From the NCBI RefSeq assembly GCF_002949795.1, contig NZ_CP026692.1, positions 2,960,545 to 3,024,544 of the forward strand: a stretch of 64,000 nt of DNA. The letters are read 5' to 3'. The translations under genes and the position numbers were made by a program. Below the pieces are notes generated by a model. It had not been told where the DNA came from and made no database searches. It saw only the letters and a list, made by a program, of their open reading frames with translations. This document shows, one piece after another, positions 8,997 to 17,950 of the stretch. Position 1 is the first letter of the stretch. Every line of letters begins with the position of its first letter. The DNA is from Nostoc sp. 'Lobaria pulmonaria (5183) cyanobiont' (lineage in GTDB: Bacteria; Cyanobacteriota; Cyanobacteriia; Cyanobacteriales; Nostocaceae).

Positions 8997-10022
8997 TCAC
9001 TCTTTAGGAAGAGACCAGAGTTTGATGGTTTTGTCGGCACTGCTGCTGGCTATCATGTTTCCATGCGGTCTGAAAACTACTGACCGCACGCCTCGCTCAT
9101 GCCCGATCAAATTCTCCAAGAGTTTGCCTTTAGGCAATCCCCATAACTTGATAGTGCTATCATTGCTACCACTAGCTAATCTCTTGCCATCGGGACTGAA
9201 AGCCACTGACCACACAACTCCTGAATGTCCATTTAGGGAGTGCAACAATTTACCAGTGGGCATTTGCCAGAGTTTGACTGTCCTATCAGCACTGCCACTC
9301 GCTAAAGTCCGTCCATCAGGGCTAAAAGTCACTGAGCGCACGGCTTGTGAATGAGCATTCAGGGTTTTTAGAACAGCACCATCCATGAGCCGCCAAATTT
9401 TGAGTGTCCCACTCTCATTGCCACTAGCTAAGGTCTGCCCATCCGGACTAAAAGCAACAGTTCTTACCCACTTTCCATCCGATAACTGATGAACTTGTAC
9501 GCCAGTCTGCACGTTCCAGATGCGGATGGTTGTGTCAGCACTACCACTGGCTAACCACTTTCCGTTGGGGCTGATGGCAACGGCTTCTACATCATCTGTA
9601 TGGCCATCTAGAGTACGAAGCAGTTGCCCCGTCTCTAAATTCCAGAGTTTAATACGGTTATCCCAACTGCCACTAGCGAGCAGCTTGCTATCTGGACTGA
9701 TAGCAAGGCTTACCACTGCATCGCCGTGTCCTTCTAAAGTATAGAGTAAGGTGTTACTAGGCAGATCCCAAATTTTGATTTTTTTATCGTAACTGCCACT
9801 GGCGAGGAAGCGTCCATCAGGGCTGATTGCAAGAGCGTAAACCCAAGTTGAATCTCCTTGGACAGAACGTAAAGGTTGAGTGGTTGCAACAGAGATAGTA
9901 GCAACACTAGCGTTTCGGAAGGAAGACAATAGGTTAGCACAACTGCTACTACCAACCAAGATCGTTAGGGTGCTGATTGCGAATGCTGCTGAAGATTTCC
10001 AGGTAATTTGTTTCGATCTCAT
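8997..10022 (-). CDS. Secreted WD40 seven-repeat beta-propeller protein
   Basis: Seven consecutive WD40 repeats fill the protein from about residue 60 to the end, each with the SPDG...LASGS.D..IK.W pattern, giving one closed seven-bladed propeller. ATG at 10022 is preferred to 10067 because an AAGGAA ribosome-binding site lies in front of it. The N-terminus has a hydrophobic stretch (FAISTLTILVGSSSCANLL); the Cys suggests a lipoprotein, although SSSC is a poor lipobox, so a plain signal peptide is also possible. The propeller is a binding scaffold; its partner is unknown. The haem peroxidase lies 232 bp downstream. Confidence 0.85.
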   Translation of the reverse strand: MRSKQITWKSSAAFAISTLTILVGSSSCANLLSSFRNASVATISVATTQPLRSVQGDSTWVYALAISPDGRFLASGSYDKKIKIWDLPSNTLLYTLEGHGDAVVSLAISPDSKLLASGSWDNRIKLWNLETGQLLRTLDGHTDDVEAVAISPNGKWLASGSADTTIRIWNVQTGVQVHQLSDGKWVRTVAFSPDGQTLASGNESGTLKIWRLMDGAVLKTLNAHSQAVRSVTFSPDGRTLASGSADRTVKLWQMPTGKLLHSLNGHSGVVWSVAFSPDGKRLASGSNDSTIKLWGLPKGKLLENLIGHERGVRSVVFRPHGNMIASSSADKTIKLWSLPKE

Positions 10023-10099
10023 AACAGGACATTCCTTGTGCGAGTGGGAGAATAATCTGATTTGCACCCACTGCGTAACGGTGTCGGAGACTAGCGGTA

Positions 10100-10666
10100 C
10101 TATAGAGTAATTTTTTCTGGAATTTGAGATGAGAACGCTTTTCCTTTGGCTTTTTGTTGTTTATTCCGATATTCAAGCCAGCGTCGCATCAGAAATAAAA
10201 GAGTTGTCGTGACAATCCCTACTAGCCCAATCGGGGTTAAATAGCTCCAATGATCTAACATTTTGTCCCAAACGTGCCAAGTGAGCAGGAACATAGCTAA
10301 GTAAGTCAGGGTATGTAATCGCTTCCAATTTTTTTTCAGTCTTTTGACACTCCAGTCATTAGAAGTAATTGCCAATAGGGTAAAAATTATAAAGGTAGAT
10401 ACACCTTGGATATAAATCCAATAGGTATTGGGATCTAAAAAATCAAGGTCTCTCTTTTTCACTAAGAGGAAACCGTGAAGCAAAGCCAAGCAGAAAGCCA
10501 GAATACCGATAATTCGTCGATATTTCAACAGCCATTTGGGAAGGTTCGCTTGTTTAGTTTGAGGAAAAATAATTCTGAGATTCGTGGGCATTAAGGTGAG
10601 AATATAAGCTCCTAAAGCTATAAATCCCAAGCTGTTTTCTAACGGTGCTGTATCGATTGCTGCCAT
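10100..10666 (-). CDS. Ferric reductase-like / MsrQ-like haem membrane protein
   Basis: A 188-residue integral membrane protein with about five hydrophobic segments. Conserved His residues in RRIIGILAFCLALLHGF and WKRLHTLTYLAMFLLTWH match the haem-ligand pattern of the ferric-reductase-like transmembrane domain (YedZ/MsrQ group). MsrQ carries electrons to the periplasmic methionine sulfoxide reductase MsrP, but no msrP lies nearby. It is followed on the same strand by the WD40 and haem peroxidase genes. Family assignment is firm; the redox partner is not known. Confidence 0.8.
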   Translation of the reverse strand: MAAIDTAPLENSLGFIALGAYILTLMPTNLRIIFPQTKQANLPKWLLKYRRIIGILAFCLALLHGFLLVKKRDLDFLDPNTYWIYIQGVSTFIIFTLLAITSNDWSVKRLKKNWKRLHTLTYLAMFLLTWHVWDKMLDHWSYLTPIGLVGIVTTTLLFLMRRWLEYRNKQQKAKGKAFSSQIPEKITL

Positions 10667-11070
10667 GACTAATCCTCCTTAATTTTTCAAGAAAAGCCAC
10701 TTTTTTATAAGCTAAATATTTCCTACTGGTATATTTATCTAACTCCACTGCTAACTAAGTTAAAGCCTGAGATTTACTGACTCATTTTTGACTTGTGACT
10801 ACTTTTGTTATGACTTTTATCATCTAAGAATTGAACAGTCGTCATGAGAGGATGTTTGTAAAGCCTGGGTATTTCTGTAGAACTATCTACGCCTAGTTAG
10901 ATATTTATGCAGTTTTGCAAAAACTGGGGTCAAATTTGTAGGGCAGCAGAAGCGGATTTGCCAGAATCAGGGTAAACGCTTCAGTAATCCTAGCGCGATC
11001 TTCTGAGAGAGAATCTCGCGCTTCAATTTCTGCTGCAGTTGCACTCAAAGTCTTTTGAGAACTCCACAGA
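10667..11070. other. Intergenic region with a possible minus-strand gene remnant
   Basis: A minus-strand frame ending at 10907 and open back to about 11090 reads SATAAEIEARDSLSEDRARI, then TEAFTLILANPLLLPYKFDP, with no start codon. It looks like real protein but I do not recognise it, so it is probably a fragment. The rest up to the upstream end of the 10666 gene shows nothing clear. Confidence 0.3.
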
Positions 11071-11640
11071 ATGATTGATCTAGGTTATGGGGGGCAATTG
11101 TTGGCTCAAAAAGAATTGGGATGGGATAGAAATATTATCCGTAAAGGAATCAAAGAATAAACAACTGGGATTACTTATATAGATAATTATTCTTTATAAA
11201 GGGCGCTGGAAGGCAGAAGAACACTTACCAAACCTTTTGGAAGATATTAAGAAACTGGTTGATTCTCACTCGCCAAACTGATCCAAGTTTTAAAAGTCAG
11301 AGATTGTATACACGCTTCACAGCCTCTGAAGTACGAAAGCTATTAATTTGACAAGTTTGGTTACAGTATTGACCAGTTACCAACTGAAGAAACAATTCGT
11401 GTGAAATTAAACTATTTAGGTTATCGACTCAAACGAGTAGCAAAAGTTTTACTTCAAAAAAAATACCAGAAACTGACGCAATTTTTGAACAACTAGCACT
11501 CTTTTAATGAATCAGCTTTAAATGATAAGAGTATTTTACGTCTTAGTCTTGATGCCAAAGGCCGTGTGGATATTGGTTCATTTGATCGAGGAGGCAGAAA
11601 CCGAGCTTTAACTAAGACTGAACGGTACTAGTGTTGCAGT
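11071..11640 (+). pseudogene. Decayed ISAzo13-family transposase
   Basis: Pieces in different frames spell an ISAzo13-type transposase: GGQLLAQKELGWDRNIIRKGIKE near 11090-11160, then LPNLLEDIKKLVD near 11230, the target segment YTRFTASEVRK near 11310, PTEETIRVKLNYLGYRLKRV near 11385-11440, and LRLSLDAKGRVDIGSFDRGG near 11535-11595. Several stops and frameshifts separate the pieces, and the C-terminal half is missing. It is a dead insertion sequence on the plus strand. Confidence 0.8.
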
Positions 11641-11742
11641 TGCAGACAATTACACTTTAGTAACAAACAATACTCGTCACTACAGATGTATTTCTAATTT
11701 ACAGTTGGAAAACTGGATTTTATCTTAAAAATATTAAGTATT

Positions 11743-12156
11743 TTACACTTTTGACTTAACTGCTTGCTGTGATGCTTGTAAAGTCTGAGGCAAACTCCAG
11801 TCGGGACGCAAGCTAGCGGCGTTGCGTAAATAAATATGATGAATTGAGGCGGAGGTTGGCAGATAAGCGTGAATTAAGAAGCGAATACAGCGCTGTAAGC
11901 TGCCTTCTACGTGCATTTGCTGCACATCCAACATAGCCACATTATCCCAACCAGAACGCGCTCTTGCGATCGCAGCTGGAAAAACTGCATCCAAATCGCG
12001 TGTCACTGAAAAAGTCACACTAATGATGTCCCTCTGCTGAAATTGATTCCGGTTTTCCAGTTCATCTAGTAGTTCTGTAACCACCTCTCGGATTGTCTCA
12101 ACAGTATTTTCTGAAGCGGTTGTTGCTCCGCGAATAGCCCGCATTTGCCAGTCCAC
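11743..12156 (-). CDS. aroH: Chorismate mutase, AroH type
   Basis: A 137-residue AroH-fold chorismate mutase, which turns chorismate into prephenate in Phe/Tyr synthesis. GTG at 12156 is the start: AAGGAGG lies 8 bases upstream, and RAIRGATTA follows as in known AroH proteins. Aligning from memory to Bacillus subtilis AroH, Arg9, Arg92, Tyr109 and Arg117 match the active-site residues Arg7, Arg90, Tyr108 and Arg116. The position of the catalytic Glu78 is Gln80 here (DVQQMHVEG), which deserves checking. The neighbour sppA is upstream on the same strand, 129 bp away. Confidence 0.93.
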   Translation of the reverse strand: MDWQMRAIRGATTASENTVETIREVVTELLDELENRNQFQQRDIISVTFSVTRDLDAVFPAAIARARSGWDNVAMLDVQQMHVEGSLQRCIRFLIHAYLPTSASIHHIYLRNAASLRPDWSLPQTLQASQQAVKSKV

Positions 12157-12201
12157 GCCAAAATCCTCCTTAAAACACAAAAGTGAGGAGTTAGGAGTTG
12201 A

Positions 12202-12241
12202 GAATGAGAAGTTAAGATTTTTAACTCATAACTTTTCATTC
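12202..12241. repeat. Inverted repeat in the sppA-aroH gap
   Basis: GAATGAGAAGTTA (12202-12214) pairs with TAACTTTTCATTC (12229-12241) with one G-T mismatch, next to heptamer-like repeats (GAGTTAG units). It lies between two co-directional genes and might form a transcript hairpin. Confidence 0.45.
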
Positions 12242-12284
12242 ATAACCAAAGGCAGAGCATCTCCGGCTCCGCTCCTAACTCATA

Positions 12285-13106
12285 TTAGGGTCGATATAAC
12301 CACAGAGGTAAACCACTAGTAGACATTTCAAATTCGAGCCAATCAATACCAGCCCTAATTCCTGATGAAAATTGACGACTTCCGGGTAGAAAGCGGCTCA
12401 ATAAAGGTTTACGCTCTTCTAGGGTATAGCAGAGAGTTTTTTCTGGATCGAGACCAACCAGTTCTGCTGTCCAACGACGGGCATCTTCTTCTGTGCCCAG
12501 GCGGTCTACAACACCCAAGGCTAGAGCTTGCTGTCCAGTAAAAATCCGGCCATCGGCGAAACTTTTCACAGTTTCTACCGTTAAAGAACGGCCCTCAGCT
12601 ACTGTTTGGACAAACTGCTGATAACTTGTGTCAATCAACTCTTGCAGGATATTTTCTTCTGGTTGAGTCAGTTCCCGGTCAAAAGCCAAAATGTCCTTGT
12701 AAGGGCCAGACTTAATTACCTGGAAGGAAACACCGATTTTTTCTAGCAAGCGTTCCAAGTTATTTCCACGCAGAATCACACCAATGCTACCCGTAATCGT
12801 ACCTGGGTTGGCGACGATGTGTTCGGCTCCCATGCCGATGTAGACTCCTCCAGAAGCCGAAATATTGCCAAAGCTAGCGACGATTTTGATTTTTTCGCGC
12901 AAACGCTTCAGGGCACTGTAGATTTCTTGAGAATCTCCGACTGTACCGCCAGGACTATCGATACGTAGCAATAATGCCGGAAACTTTTTTTCTTCTACAG
13001 TTTTCAGGGCTTCTAGGACGCGTTTGCGAGTAGCACCGGCGATCGCACCAGTAATTTCAATCCGCGCAATTTGTTTTCTAAACTTGGGCTTAAACGGCCA
13101 AACCAT
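12285..13106 (-). CDS. sppA: Signal peptide peptidase SppA (short form)
   Basis: A 273-residue SppA-type serine protease that degrades signal peptides left in the membrane. Visible features are LRIDSPGGTVGDSQEIYSAL, the nucleophile Ser85 in ISASGGVYIG, the GSIGV motif, and the general-base Lys at about residue 137 in SGPYKD. The length fits the short SppA form and not the tandem-domain long form of E. coli. There is no obvious N-terminal membrane helix; the start is a short WPFKPKFRK segment, so anchoring is unclear. Upstream of aroH on the same strand. Confidence 0.92.
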   Translation of the reverse strand: MVWPFKPKFRKQIARIEITGAIAGATRKRVLEALKTVEEKKFPALLLRIDSPGGTVGDSQEIYSALKRLREKIKIVASFGNISASGGVYIGMGAEHIVANPGTITGSIGVILRGNNLERLLEKIGVSFQVIKSGPYKDILAFDRELTQPEENILQELIDTSYQQFVQTVAEGRSLTVETVKSFADGRIFTGQQALALGVVDRLGTEEDARRWTAELVGLDPEKTLCYTLEERKPLLSRFLPGSRQFSSGIRAGIDWLEFEMSTSGLPLWLYRP

Positions 13107-13649
13107 GAGCTCTCAACATGCCTCGTAATAAATTCAATATAAGATGCCCAACGGTCAGACGACCTGCTTTCCTCTGTTAAGAAACATGAGCAGGCATTGT
13201 ACTCATCAGGATTTTAAGGAAATTTTTATATTTTTCAGTGAGTTTTATTTGATATTCTCAATTAAAGCTAATCAAATCCTTAAAGATTGCAGCTAGCACA
13301 AAATGCCAAATTCTAGTTTAGCGTTAACGTGATGATTTAGAAAGGCTATTTTAGCTATTTTGCCAAATTCAAAGTTCTCAATGCCTTGTTATTCTGGCTT
13401 TTTGAATGTTTGAGGACTGGTTTACTATGGTCGCGCACGTTTACTAGTTGTCAGTAATTAATAACTAATAACTAATGAATATATAAATATTTAATCAATC
13501 ACTTCGACAGTTAATTTAATTAATAAAAATCCATTCAGCAACACTAATCTCTAGTTAAGTTAAGATCAGTAGTACTTTCACTCTTGGAAATATTACTTTT
13601 TCCTGTCTTCTACAGCCTAATAATCTCCTGATGAAGCTATTTTTGCTAC
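13107..13649. other. Intergenic region upstream of sppA
   Basis: 543 bp, AT-rich, no supported gene. It must hold the sppA promoter. The AATTAATAACTAATAACTAATGAAT stretch near 13456-13480 is built from short TAATAAC repeats. Confidence 0.5.
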
Positions 13650-13946
13650 TTAAGAATCTATCCGTAAAATTTGATATCGGTAGTAGACAAACATATCAAA
13701 CAGTGCCCCAACGAAACTACAGGTCAAGCTAATTACAAATAATCCCCGTAGGGGAGTTCCACTACCAAAGGTGGCGAGAAAATGCATAATCTCAGTTGCG
13801 ATCGCCTCGGTTAACTCTTGTAAACCAGGGAAGTGACCAATCAGGGATAGAAAGAGGAATCCGCCGCCAACAAAAAACATGGGAACGACAAAACTAAAAA
13901 TGATTGTAAGTACTAGGGAGCGGAGAAAGTTAGTAAAAATAGTCAT
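13650..13946 (-). CDS. Small conserved-looking membrane protein
   Basis: A 98-residue protein with a hydrophobic N-terminal segment (LVLTIIFSFVVPMFFVGGGFLFLSLI region) and a second one (LFVISLTCSFVGALFDMFVYYR region), hence about two membrane helices with an acidic linker (ELTEAIATEIMHF). The composition is consistent and the frame is clean; it resembles small cyanobacterial hypothetical membrane proteins. No function can be given. It stands alone on the minus strand, divergent from the MlaE-like permease gene. Confidence 0.65.
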   Translation of the reverse strand: MTIFTNFLRSLVLTIIFSFVVPMFFVGGGFLFLSLIGHFPGLQELTEAIATEIMHFLATFGSGTPLRGLFVISLTCSFVGALFDMFVYYRYQILRIDS

Positions 13947-14431
13947 TTAAGACAAACTCCGTGAGTAGAGATGACAAAAGCAAGATAGCGGTTTGTCATT
14001 TTCTAGAATACGGGCGATCGCTCTTGAGCAGACAATCTGTCAAAAATCTTAAGTTTTCATTAAAATAAACGGCTAGTAGTTACAGCCCATGCTGGGGATA
14101 AAAAAAGCGACTTAAATCTACAAAAACCCTGCAAAATGGAGGTTATAGCCAAGGTTACTACTTATTTATTGCTTTGCAGCACGTTTAATAACAGCTTCAT
14201 TTTCTGAGAGCATCTTTAATATAAGTTAATATTCAGTCTTCTTGGGGAAGTGGGGAGATGAGGGCAGAGGGGCAGGAGAGCAGGGGAGCAGGGGAGAAGT
14301 TGCAGTAAGTTTTTCCTCTTTGCCCCTTTGCACCTCTGCCTCTTATGCCCAATGCCCAATGCCCCATTCCCCATTCCCCATTCCCATGACTTCCGCTATT
14401 CTTAAGGCAGTTACGAGTTAGCTAGAGAACA
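13947..14431. other. Repeat-rich intergenic region
   Basis: Contains G-rich GGGGAGCAG-type repeats (about 14254-14300), a matching C/T-rich part, and CCCAATG and CCCCATT heptamers (about 14348-14395). These short tandem repeats also occur at 34481-34503, 49800-49860, 55110-55190 and 56000-56070. No gene seen. Confidence 0.6.
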
Positions 14432-15226
14432 TTGAACCAGACTACATCCAAATCCAGTTTAGAGGAATGGAGTCAGCGGCTGCTGGCGGCAATTTTTCTG
14501 GGTGGGCAAGTACTAGTTCACCTATTGAGGGGCAAAATCCATCGGCGCAACACCTTAGAACAAATGGCAGCAGTTGGGCCAGATTCTTTATTTATTGCCC
14601 TATTAACGGCTATTTTCGTTGGCGCGGTGTTTACCATTCAGGTAGCGCGGGAATTTATCAACTTTGGCGCCGGAAACGTTATCGGCGGAGTGCTTTCTCT
14701 AGCTTTGACACGAGAACTCTCTCCCGTGTTAACAGCAGTGGTTTTGGCAGGACGAGTCGGTTCTGCCTTTGCAGCAGAAATCGGTACCATGCGAGTCTCA
14801 GAACAAATCGATGCCATGTTGATGTTAAGAACAGATCCAATCGATTATCTAGTTATCCCCCGCGTCCTTGCTTGCTGTTTAATGCTACCAATTTTAACCC
14901 TTCTGTCTTTGGTGACAGGGATGTTCGGAGGATTCATCATTGCGACAAATATCTACAACCTATCTGATACGGTATTTTTAGACTCAGCCCGTAACTTTCT
15001 TGGTCTCTGGGATATTTTTAGCGCCATGATTAAAGCCTGTTGTTTTGGCATTTTAATTGCTGTAATTGGTTGCAGTTGGGGGTTGACGACAACAGGAGGT
15101 GCAAAAGGTGTAGGACAGTCAACTACAACTGCTGTTGTGACTGCCTTGCTGATTATATTTGTTAGCAACTTCTTTCTTTCTTGGTTAATGTTTCAGGGGA
15201 CTGGTAGTGCATTCATAGGTCTATAA
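14432..15226 (+). CDS. mlaE: MlaE-family lipid ABC transporter permease
   Basis: A 264-residue MlaE/YrbE/TGD1-type permease, part of an ABC system that moves phospholipids between membranes. Typical motifs are LEQMAAVGPDSLFIALLTA near the N-terminus, the ALTRELSPVLTAVVLAGRVGSAFAAEIGTM core, and SEQIDAML. About five membrane helices follow. The start is TTG at 14432, chosen because the N-terminus upstream of RNTLEQM has the family's usual length; no ATG is available. The ATPase (MlaF) and substrate-binding (MlaD) partners are not in this window. DUF3119 and DUF3086 genes follow on the same strand. Confidence 0.9.
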   Translation: MNQTTSKSSLEEWSQRLLAAIFLGGQVLVHLLRGKIHRRNTLEQMAAVGPDSLFIALLTAIFVGAVFTIQVAREFINFGAGNVIGGVLSLALTRELSPVLTAVVLAGRVGSAFAAEIGTMRVSEQIDAMLMLRTDPIDYLVIPRVLACCLMLPILTLLSLVTGMFGGFIIATNIYNLSDTVFLDSARNFLGLWDIFSAMIKACCFGILIAVIGCSWGLTTTGGAKGVGQSTTTAVVTALLIIFVSNFFLSWLMFQGTGSAFIGL

Positions 15227-15318
15227 AACTGATGAGTTAGGAGTGAGGAATCTTAACTCCTAACTCCTGACTCCTAAAATAGGAGAGATGCCTACTAAAC
15301 AAAGCAGGATTTAAGACT

Positions 15319-15705
15319 GTGACCAGTTCATTTGCTTCTAACTCCACATCAACTGTGGAACTCAAGCCTAGTTACAATATACCCATAGTGTTGGTGATTG
15401 CCGCGATTCCACTACTGTTGGTACAACCGTGGGTAGGCTCTGTTTTCACTCTGTTTGGTTTGTTTCTCATGTTTCAGGCGTTAACGCTGCGTTTGCAATT
15501 TACCGCTACCGACTTAGATATTTACAGAGGCGAAAAATTGATTCGGCGCTTTCCCTACCAGGAATGGCAAAACTGGCGGATATTTTGGAATAGAGTCCCT
15601 ATCTTGTTTTACTTTAAAGAAATTAAAAGTATTCACTTTTTGCCGATTTTATTTGACCCCAACACCTTGAAAACTTGCTTAGAACAACGTTGTCCGCGTA
15701 TTTAG
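15319..15705 (+). CDS. DUF3119 family membrane protein
   Basis: A 128-residue protein starting at GTG 15319. Two hydrophobic segments (IPIVLVIAAIPLLLVQPWV and VFTLFGLFLMFQAL) are followed by a soluble region with a PH-like pattern (LQFTATDLDIYRGEKLIRRF, then PYQEWQNWRIFWNRVPILFYF) typical of DUF3119, a cyanobacterial and chloroplast family without known reaction. It lies between mlaE and a DUF3086 gene, a grouping that may be an operon. The stop codon lies in the first bases of a perfect inverted repeat. Confidence 0.82.
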   Translation: MTSSFASNSTSTVELKPSYNIPIVLVIAAIPLLLVQPWVGSVFTLFGLFLMFQALTLRLQFTATDLDIYRGEKLIRRFPYQEWQNWRIFWNRVPILFYFKEIKSIHFLPILFDPNTLKTCLEQRCPRI

Positions 15706-15750
15706 TGCTGAGTTCTGAGTCATTTTGATATAGACTCAGAACTCAGCACT
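15704..15750. repeat. Perfect 18-bp inverted repeat overlapping a stop codon
   Basis: AGTGCTGAGTTCTGAGTC (15704-15721) and its exact reverse complement (15733-15750) are separated by 11 bases (ATTTTGATATA). No T-run follows, so it may be a repeat element or RNA stem and not a classic terminator. It starts inside the TAG stop of the DUF3119 gene. Confidence 0.85.
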
Positions 15751-15832
15751 CATGCTCAGGACTTTTATAGCAGGTCAATTGTAATATTTCTGAAAGCTAT
15801 TTATTCGCGTCATAGGAATTACACTATTGTTT

Positions 15833-17107
15833 ATGAACCCAGAGGCATCTCAAACCCCAGAACCAATTGATGAGCGGTTGACAGAAAAACCAGAAGAGAA
15901 CAATGTAGTTGAACATCCAGTTGATCCATCAGTTGAGTCAGTGGTAGACACAAAAGCCATTAGCTCATCAGAGGACTACACAACTTTTGAGCCACTCATT
16001 TCCAATGCAGAAGTGGTAGATTCTACAGTAGAGCTAACAGAAAATTCAAATGGCGAGTTTGTCGCGCAGTTAGAAGCGGAAAATGTCGCCCTGGGGTCTG
16101 AAATAGGATCGGGAAATCATTCATTATATGTAGAAGCAGAGCAGCGAGTGGCAGAGTTGCAAAGTGCCCAAGCAGCTCTCAAGTCAGAAATAGCCAAGCT
16201 GCAAGCTTCTTACGAAAAGCTTCAGACACAGGTGAGTGAAACTCAAACCTCACTGGGGCGACTCGTGCAAGAGTCGCTAGTGCAATTAGAACAACGCAAA
16301 CAAACCCTGCAAATTTCTGTAGAACAATTAGAACGCCGTCAAGAACGTATCCGCAATGAGATGCGAACTACTTTTGCTGGTACATCCCAAGACTTGGCAA
16401 TTCGGGTACAGGGTTTTAAGGACTATCTCACAGGTAGTTTACAGGATTTGGCTTCTGCCGCCGAGCAGTTGCAACTAACGCCAAGTGTGGTGGAACGAGA
16501 AAAACCATCTGTAAAAGAGGCTAAACCAACTGAACCCCAACCTGGAATACCCCAATTTGCCCAACAGCAGTTTCAAGATACTACAAAGCAAATTCGCCGC
16601 CTAATTGACCAATACCGCAATAAACCAGATTACTACGGCCCACCGTGGCAACTACGCCGTACCTTTGAACCAATCCACGCTGAACGAATCTCCAACTGGT
16701 TTTTTACCCAAGGAGGAAGGGGTGGTTTGCGGACAATGGGTAGCCGCTTACAAAATATTCTGATTGCCTCAGCTGCAATTTCGATATTACACAAGCTGTA
16801 TGGCGATCGCGTCCGTACTTTAGTCTTAGCTAATACGCCAGAGCGATTAGGTGAATGGCGGCGCGGCTTGCAAGATTGTCTAGGAATCGGTCGCCCAGAT
16901 TTCGGCCCAGACCGGGGTGTGGTATTATTTGAGGCATCTGATGCTCTCGCTCAAAAAGCAGACCGATTGACGAAAGCCAATCAATTGCCTTTAATTATTA
17001 TTGACGATTCAGAAGAGCAAATCAGTCTATCACTGCTGCAATTTCCACTGTGGTTAGCCTTTGCTCCTGACCCCAAAATAGTGAGAAACTATGATGATGA
17101 CTTTTAA
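15833..17107 (+). CDS. DUF3086 family protein with coiled coil
   Basis: About 424 residues from ATG 15833; a TTG at 15827 with AGGA nine bases upstream is an alternative. The first 90 residues are acidic and disordered. Residues about 100-185 form a long coiled coil (AEQRVAELQSAQAALKSEI and following). The C-terminal half carries the conserved DUF3086 domain (RRTFEPIHAERISNWFFTQG, later LGEWRRGLQDCLGIGRPDFG). The family is cyanobacterial and unstudied as far as I know. No membrane segment. It follows mlaE and DUF3119 and precedes plsY. Confidence 0.82.
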   Translation: MNPEASQTPEPIDERLTEKPEENNVVEHPVDPSVESVVDTKAISSSEDYTTFEPLISNAEVVDSTVELTENSNGEFVAQLEAENVALGSEIGSGNHSLYVEAEQRVAELQSAQAALKSEIAKLQASYEKLQTQVSETQTSLGRLVQESLVQLEQRKQTLQISVEQLERRQERIRNEMRTTFAGTSQDLAIRVQGFKDYLTGSLQDLASAAEQLQLTPSVVEREKPSVKEAKPTEPQPGIPQFAQQQFQDTTKQIRRLIDQYRNKPDYYGPPWQLRRTFEPIHAERISNWFFTQGGRGGLRTMGSRLQNILIASAAISILHKLYGDRVRTLVLANTPERLGEWRRGLQDCLGIGRPDFGPDRGVVLFEASDALAQKADRLTKANQLPLIIIDDSEEQISLSLLQFPLWLAFAPDPKIVRNYDDDF

Positions 17108-17184
17108 ATGAGTCATTAGTTATTGGTCATTGGTCAAGAGTAATACCTCTTGACTTTTTTAAATTTTGAATTTTGAATTGTATT

Positions 17185-17865
17185 ATGGCTATTTGGTTAA
17201 CTCTGTGCGGGGCAATTGTAGTTATAGCTTACCTGCTGGGTTCTTTTCCCACTGGCTACATCGCTGTGAAGCAGTTAAAAGGTATTGATATTCGGGCGGT
17301 TGGTTCAGGTTCCACTGGCGCAACTAATGTACTAAGAACCTTGGGGAAAGGCCCAGGAGCATTGGTTTTAGTACTTGATTCCTTAAAGGGAGTATTAGCG
17401 ATCGCTCTAGTTTATTGGTTGTTCAACTTTGAACCAATTCAAAATTATATCCCTCCAACGGTAGATGTACAACTGTGGCAGGCGTGGGTAGTAACAATAT
17501 CTGGGTTAGCTGCTATTCTGGGACATAGTAAATCAATTTTTTTGGGCTTTACCGGTGGTAAATCTGTTGCCATCAGCTTGGGGATTTTGTTGGCAATGAG
17601 TTTGCAGGTAGGTTTAGCAACAGCAAGTGTGTTTGCTGTCGTTATGGCAATATCGCGGATTGTTTCTTTAAGTTCAATTGCAGGTGCGATCGCAGTTTCC
17701 ATTTTCATGGCACTTTTGCATCAACCTTTACCCTATATTCTGTTTGGGATTGGCGGTGGGTTGTATGTGATTTTACGCCATCGCACTAATATTGAACGAC
17801 TATTTGCGGGAACGGAGCCAAAAATTGGGCAACCTGTAGCGACAGAACCCGAACAAACTGCATGA
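17185..17865 (+). CDS. plsY: Glycerol-3-phosphate acyltransferase PlsY
   Basis: A 226-residue membrane enzyme that transfers acyl groups from acyl-phosphate to glycerol-3-phosphate, the first step of phospholipid synthesis. The PlsY motifs are present: GSFPTGYI at the N-terminus, GSGSTGATNVLRTLGKG, and GHSKSIFLGFTGGKSVA. About five to seven membrane helices are visible. ATG at 17185 is used because MAIWLTL is the natural N-terminus; the TTG at 17173 would add four residues. Its position after the lipid permease mlaE is suggestive of membrane lipid functions grouped together. Confidence 0.95.
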   Translation: MAIWLTLCGAIVVIAYLLGSFPTGYIAVKQLKGIDIRAVGSGSTGATNVLRTLGKGPGALVLVLDSLKGVLAIALVYWLFNFEPIQNYIPPTVDVQLWQAWVVTISGLAAILGHSKSIFLGFTGGKSVAISLGILLAMSLQVGLATASVFAVVMAISRIVSLSSIAGAIAVSIFMALLHQPLPYILFGIGGGLYVILRHRTNIERLFAGTEPKIGQPVATEPEQTA

Positions 17866-17950
17866 TAGGTAAGCGAGAGCAAACTCAAAACTCTTCTCTC
17901 ACAAGGGGAGAGCTTCTTCCAGAATTAGTATCTATATTGATGTTTTAGGA

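Noticed and set aside
8806-9000. 64-codon minus-strand frame between WD40 and peroxidase genes
   Set aside because: Only codons read from the intergenic leader; Cys/Lys-rich, no family, and overlaps the end of the WD40 gene.
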